Of a stretch of DNA of 64,000 nt, positions 61,759 to 64,000 are shown in pieces (position 1 is the first letter of the stretch; each line of letters begins with the position of its first letter). The DNA is from Mangrovactinospora gilvigrisea (GTDB taxonomy: Bacteria; Actinomycetota; Actinomycetes; Streptomycetales; Streptomycetaceae), in the NCBI RefSeq assembly GCF_001879105.1, contig NZ_MLCF01000009.1:1-64000 (forward strand), in the 5' to 3' direction. Below the pieces are notes generated by a model. The model ran no database searches, had not been told where the DNA came from, and saw only the letters and a list, made by a program, of their open reading frames with translations. A program made the translations under genes and the position numbers.

Positions 61759-62555
61759 GCGGAGTTCCTCCCGGAGGCCAGACTGTCGGTTGCGGCAGAC
61801 GGCTTCGCCGATGGTTGCTTCGTGGATGCTGCTGATGGTGACGGTGGATCGATGGGTGGTGCCGCGGCGGGCGGCGGGACGTACGTGGTGCACACCCCGT
61901 CGCCGTGCGCGATGGTCGCCAGCCGCTGCACATGCGTGCCGAGGAGCTCGGAGAAGACCTCCGTCTCGACCTCGCACAGCTGCGGGAACCGCTCGGCGAC
62001 ATGGGCCACCGGGCAGTGGTGCTGGCACAGCTGCTCGCCGGCGCCGCGTGCGGCGGCGCCGGTGGCACGCGGCTTCGCCGTAGCAGCGTACCCGTCCGCG
62101 GTCAACGCCTCGGCCAGGGCCTTCGCCCGGGCCGCGGGGTCGGCGCGGCGCAGTGCCTCGCGATGCCGCTCGACGAAATCCGCGAGACGGGCCCGCGCGA
62201 ACGCGGCCACCGCCTCGTCTCCCGCCTCGCCGCCGCCGGCGCCCCGGGCGATCCAGGCCAGGGCGTCGGCCGCGAGCTGGTCGTACGCCTGGTAGAAGGC
62301 GTCGCGCCCGGCGTCGGTGAGGGCGAACGCCTTGGCGGGACGACCCCGGCCGCGCTGCCCGTAGACCCGGCGCTCGCGCGCCTCGACCAGGCCGTCGGCG
62401 AGCAGTGCGTCCAGATGCCGGCGCACCGCCGCCGCCGTGAGGCCCAGCCGCGTGGCCAGGTCGGCCGCGGTGGACGGGCCGTGGTCCAGCAGGGAGCGGG
62501 CCACCCGGTTACGGGTGCCCGCCTCCTCCTGGTTCTCCGGCCCGACGTTTTTCAC
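61755..62555 (-). CDS. sufR: Fe-S-sensing repressor SufR
   Basis: 266 aa. N-terminal winged [37 protein letters not shown] (about residues 23-56) and [17 protein letters not shown]-terminal cluster-binding motif [30 protein letters not shown] (three Cys) as in SufR proteins that repress suf when holding a [4Fe-4S] cluster. A Pro/Ser tail follows. GTG 62555 is chosen; the 27-codon extension to 62636 lacks similarity. It heads the operon and should regulate itself. Confidence 0.93.
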   Translation of the reverse strand: MKNVGPENQEEAGTRNRVARSLLDHGPSTAADLATRLGLTAAAVRRHLDALLADGLVEARERRVYGQRGRGRPAKAFALTDAGRDAFYQAYDQLAADALAWIARGAGGGEAGDEAVAAFARARLADFVERHREALRRADPAARAKALAEALTADGYAATAKPRATGAAARGAGEQLCQHHCPVAHVAERFPQLCEVETEVFSELLGTHVQRLATIAHGDGVCTTYVPPPAAAPPIDPPSPSAASTKQPSAKPSAATDSLASGRNSA

Positions 62556-62695
62556 AACGCCATTGTTGCCTAATTCACGGCCTCGGATCAACACGGATCG
62601 GGCACGGTCTCCGTGGGGTCGATCACGAAGGGTCACCTAAGTCGACTCGTCGCGCCCAAAGGCGGCCCACCCACAGAACCCGCGACCCCCCTCCG

Positions 62696-62701
62696 TAAAA
62701 T
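62696..62701 (+). promoter_or_regulatory. -10 hexamer of the ABC exporter ATPase gene
   Basis: TAAAAT, 8 nt, then ATG 62710; striking in this GC-rich context and indicating a leaderless start. Confidence 0.55.
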
Positions 62702-62709
62702 TCCCTGAC

Positions 62710-63632
<923 letters not shown>

Positions 63633-63636
<4 letters not shown>

Positions 63637-64000
63637 CCACCACCTTCGCCCCGGACCCGGGGCCGGCCCCGCTGCCCCGGATGATCGCCGCGCAGACCGC
63701 GCTGGAGATCCGGATGCTGCTGCGCAACGGCGAGCAGCTGCTCCTCACCATCGTCATCCCGGCGCTGCTGCTGGTGCTCTTCAGCGCGGTCGACATCGTC
63801 GACACCGGCGCCGGGAAGCGGGTGGACTTCCTGGCGCCCGGGCTGCTGGCGCTGGCGATCCTGTCGACGGCCTTCACCGGCCAGGCGATCGCCACCGGCT
63901 TCGAGCGGCGCTACGGCGTGCTGAAGCGGCTCGGCGCGAGCCCGCTGCCGCGCTGGGGCCTGATGACGGCGAAGACCGGCTGCGTGCTGGCGGTCGAGGT
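63633..64000 (+). CDS. ABC-2 type exporter permease (partial, runs off the window)
   Basis: The first 122 codons are visible. After a short Pro-rich start (TTTFAPDPGPAPLPR) comes IAAQTALEIRMLLRNGEQLLLTIVIPALLLVLFSAV, TM1 of the DrrB-like fold, then an outer loop (DTGAGKRVDFLAPG), TM2 (LLALAILSTAFTGQAIATGF) and the cytosolic ERRYGVLKRLGASPLPRWG, a segment typical of ABC-2 permeases. GTG 63633 overlaps the ATPase stop. Confidence 0.9.

Noticed and set aside
62556-62709. A defined SufR operator between sufR and the ABC exporter gene
   Set aside because: Only short imperfect dyads (ACAA/TTGT around 62556-62569) were seen, too weak to call.

Overview
The window is a very GC-rich, densely coded actinobacterial chromosome segment, almost certainly from Streptomyces or a close relative. 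The evidence is an SsgA-like sporulation protein, ectABCD, a sufR-led suf operon, actinobacterial DUF3180/DUF3099/DUF6286 proteins, many GTG starts, and repeat families typical of Streptomyces intergenic DNA. No transposase, integrase, phage gene, tRNA or rRNA was seen, so it reads as core chromosome with some clade-specific accessory genes.

Layout. 1-3.4 kb: folate genes folP, folB and folK with an NTF2-like protein and DUF3180. 3.5-10.2 kb: an SsgA-like protein; an osmoprotectant ABC importer split into an ATPase (minus) and two permeases plus a binding lipoprotein (plus), around a small HTH/stand-alone Clp-N pair and a divergent FAD monooxygenase. 10.5-18.6 kb: a coiled-coil membrane protein, an orphan NuoD paralogue, an NCS1 permease, serB, a SixA-type phosphatase, fabI-fabG and DUF3099. 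18.6-25.6 kb: a 6C-type small RNA, a zinc-ribbon-like protein, moaA, an exonuclease-BRCT protein, SURF1, an SDR, a DUF6286/AmaP-like pair and an enoyl-CoA hydratase. 25.7-36.4 kb: a small HTH protein, an ABC-F protein with a possible leader peptide, a TetR/MFS efflux pair, YnfA, a giant fused ABC exporter and a CobU-CobS fusion whose 3' end is tandemly duplicated. 36.4-51.2 kb: an alpha/beta hydrolase, an uncharacterised protein, a repeat array, an FGGY kinase, an amidohydrolase, a PF09818 ATPase, a class V aminotransferase and a sugar cluster (ROK regulator, two Gfo/Idh/MocA oxidoreductases, two TIM-barrel isomerases). 51.6-54.8 kb: ectABCD. 55.8-62.6 kb: sufR-B-D-ferredoxin-C-S-U-T on the minus strand. 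62.7-64 kb: an ABC exporter pair cut by the window edge.

Shared themes. Osmotic stress: the ABC importer imports, ectABCD synthesises. Fe-S and cofactor supply: suf, moaA, cobU-cobS and the fol genes. A recurring regulatory feature is a TANNNT-like -10 hexamer ending 6-8 nt before the start codon, which indicates leaderless mRNAs for roughly twenty genes. This rule also fixed several start sites and exposed a seven-residue leaderless upstream ORF before the ABC-F gene and a mirror-symmetric divergent promoter before the FAD monooxygenase.
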